In this document: positions 63,799 through 64,000 of the stretch, in pieces
How positions within the stretch are numbered: the stretch's first letter is position 1
How the letters are laid out: each line of letters opens with the position of its first letter
Source of the DNA: CAYZJB01 sp964602985
Lineage (GTDB): Bacteria; CLD3; SB21
Direction of reading: 5' to 3'
Length of the DNA: 64,000 nucleotides
NCBI GenBank assembly: GCA_964602985.1
Contig: CAZRTJ010000001.1
Span: 62,001-126,000 of the forward strand
Position numbers and translations under genes: made by a program
The notes under the pieces: generated by a model
What the model was told of the DNA's origin: nothing
The model's database searches: none
What the model saw: the letters and a program-made list of their open reading frames with translations, nothing else

Positions 63799-64000
63799 AC
63801 GTCCCGCTATTGGATCTGCGGGCGCAGTATCACTCGATCAAATCGGACATCGACTCGGCCATCGAACGAGTTGTCGACAGCCAGCATTTTATCATGGGTC
63901 CGGAGGTCGACGCGTTGGAAAAGGATTTGCAGCAGTACTTAAACTGCCGCCATGCCATCGCCGTGTCGTCGGGCACTGACGCACTCTTGGTAGCGCTGAT
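63795..64000 (+). CDS. DegT/DnrJ/EryC1-family aminotransferase, probable WbpE (partial)
   Basis: The first 68 codons of a PLP-dependent sugar aminotransferase, cut by the window end. It begins 'MNVPLLDLRAQY' and includes 'FIMGPEVDALE' and 'AVSSGTDALLVAL', all typical of the family. WbpE transfers an amino group to the 3-keto sugar made by WbpB. The ATG overlaps the wbpD-like stop. The active-site Lys lies beyond the window. Confidence 0.9.
   Translation, partial: MNVPLLDLRAQYHSIKSDIDSAIERVVDSQHFIMGPEVDALEKDLQQYLNCRHAIAVSSGTDALLVAL

Overview
The window reads as a chromosome segment from a Gram-negative bacterium of the Fibrobacterota-Chlorobiota-Bacteroidota (FCB) superphylum. It looks closest to the Ignavibacteria/Kapabacteria/KSB1-like lineages, though I cannot fix the phylum without a search. 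The reasons are: an alternative complex III plus caa3 oxidase operon, secreted proteins ending in FlgD-like/type IX sorting domains, a DUF5686-type outer-membrane protein, RNase Y, Rex, an LpxL-type acyltransferase and a Wbp-type polysaccharide cassette. Coding density is very high, many genes overlap by 4 nt, and TTG and GTG starts are common. Base composition is fairly even and moderately GC-rich, except for one AT-richer insert at about 23.1-24.4 kb.

Layout. 1-8522: a respiratory operon carrying the end of alternative complex III (ActE, ActF), two SCO copper chaperones, all four caa3 oxidase subunits (subunit I is A2-type), a CtaA-like heme A synthase and a DUF420 protein. 8519-10805: two reverse-strand genes of unknown function. 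10995-18082: tRNA-Gly, a TPR/SLH-like lipoprotein, a methionine-synthase C-terminal half with an inserted DinB domain, an M1 peptidase and two glycosyltransferases. 18090-20631: an M23 peptidase, a WYL regulator and an unknown lipoprotein, all on the reverse strand. 20813-22864: ssb-recA-ssb. 22890-24372: a group II intron remnant followed by an AT-richer pair of genes (a 78-aa protein and an SDH/ClpP-fold protease). 24465-29510: a choice-of-anchor-B secreted protein, a TPR lipoprotein and a formate-tetrahydrofolate ligase of eukaryote-like type. 29627-37850 (reverse strand): membrane protein, rny, a structured RNA candidate, zapA, a coiled-coil protein, pheT, a DUF5686 protein and a hydrolase. 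38125-48042: dnaN-recF-DUF721-gyrB-[91-aa protein + nucleotidyltransferase]-gyrA-rex-unknown-ccmD. 48039-54199 is mostly reverse strand: PP2C phosphatase, a large BNR-repeat secreted protein, sucD, pgpA and pgsA, with aroQ on the forward strand. 54293-57610: a LipM-like octanoyltransferase, rnhA, a lipid A acyltransferase and a REC-histidine kinase. 57626-64000: tRNA-Leu, an unknown protein, a beta-barrel-like protein, a second M1 peptidase, a membrane protein and the start of a wbpB-wbpD-wbpE cassette.

How they work together. The left operon forms an electron-transfer chain from quinol through ACIII to a caa3 oxygen reductase, with its own copper and heme assembly factors. The DNA-maintenance genes form two blocks (ssb-recA-ssb and dnaN-recF-gyrB-gyrA). 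No dnaA gene or origin is visible. Envelope biogenesis is spread through the right half (PgsA, PgpA, LpxL, Wbp).

The most unusual items are the MetH C-half/DinB fusion, the intron-associated protease insert, the nucleotidyltransferase pair lodged between gyrB and gyrA, the eukaryote-like formate-THF ligase, and Lys-rich tails on several unrelated cytosolic enzymes. No CRISPR array, prophage or transposase gene was seen.
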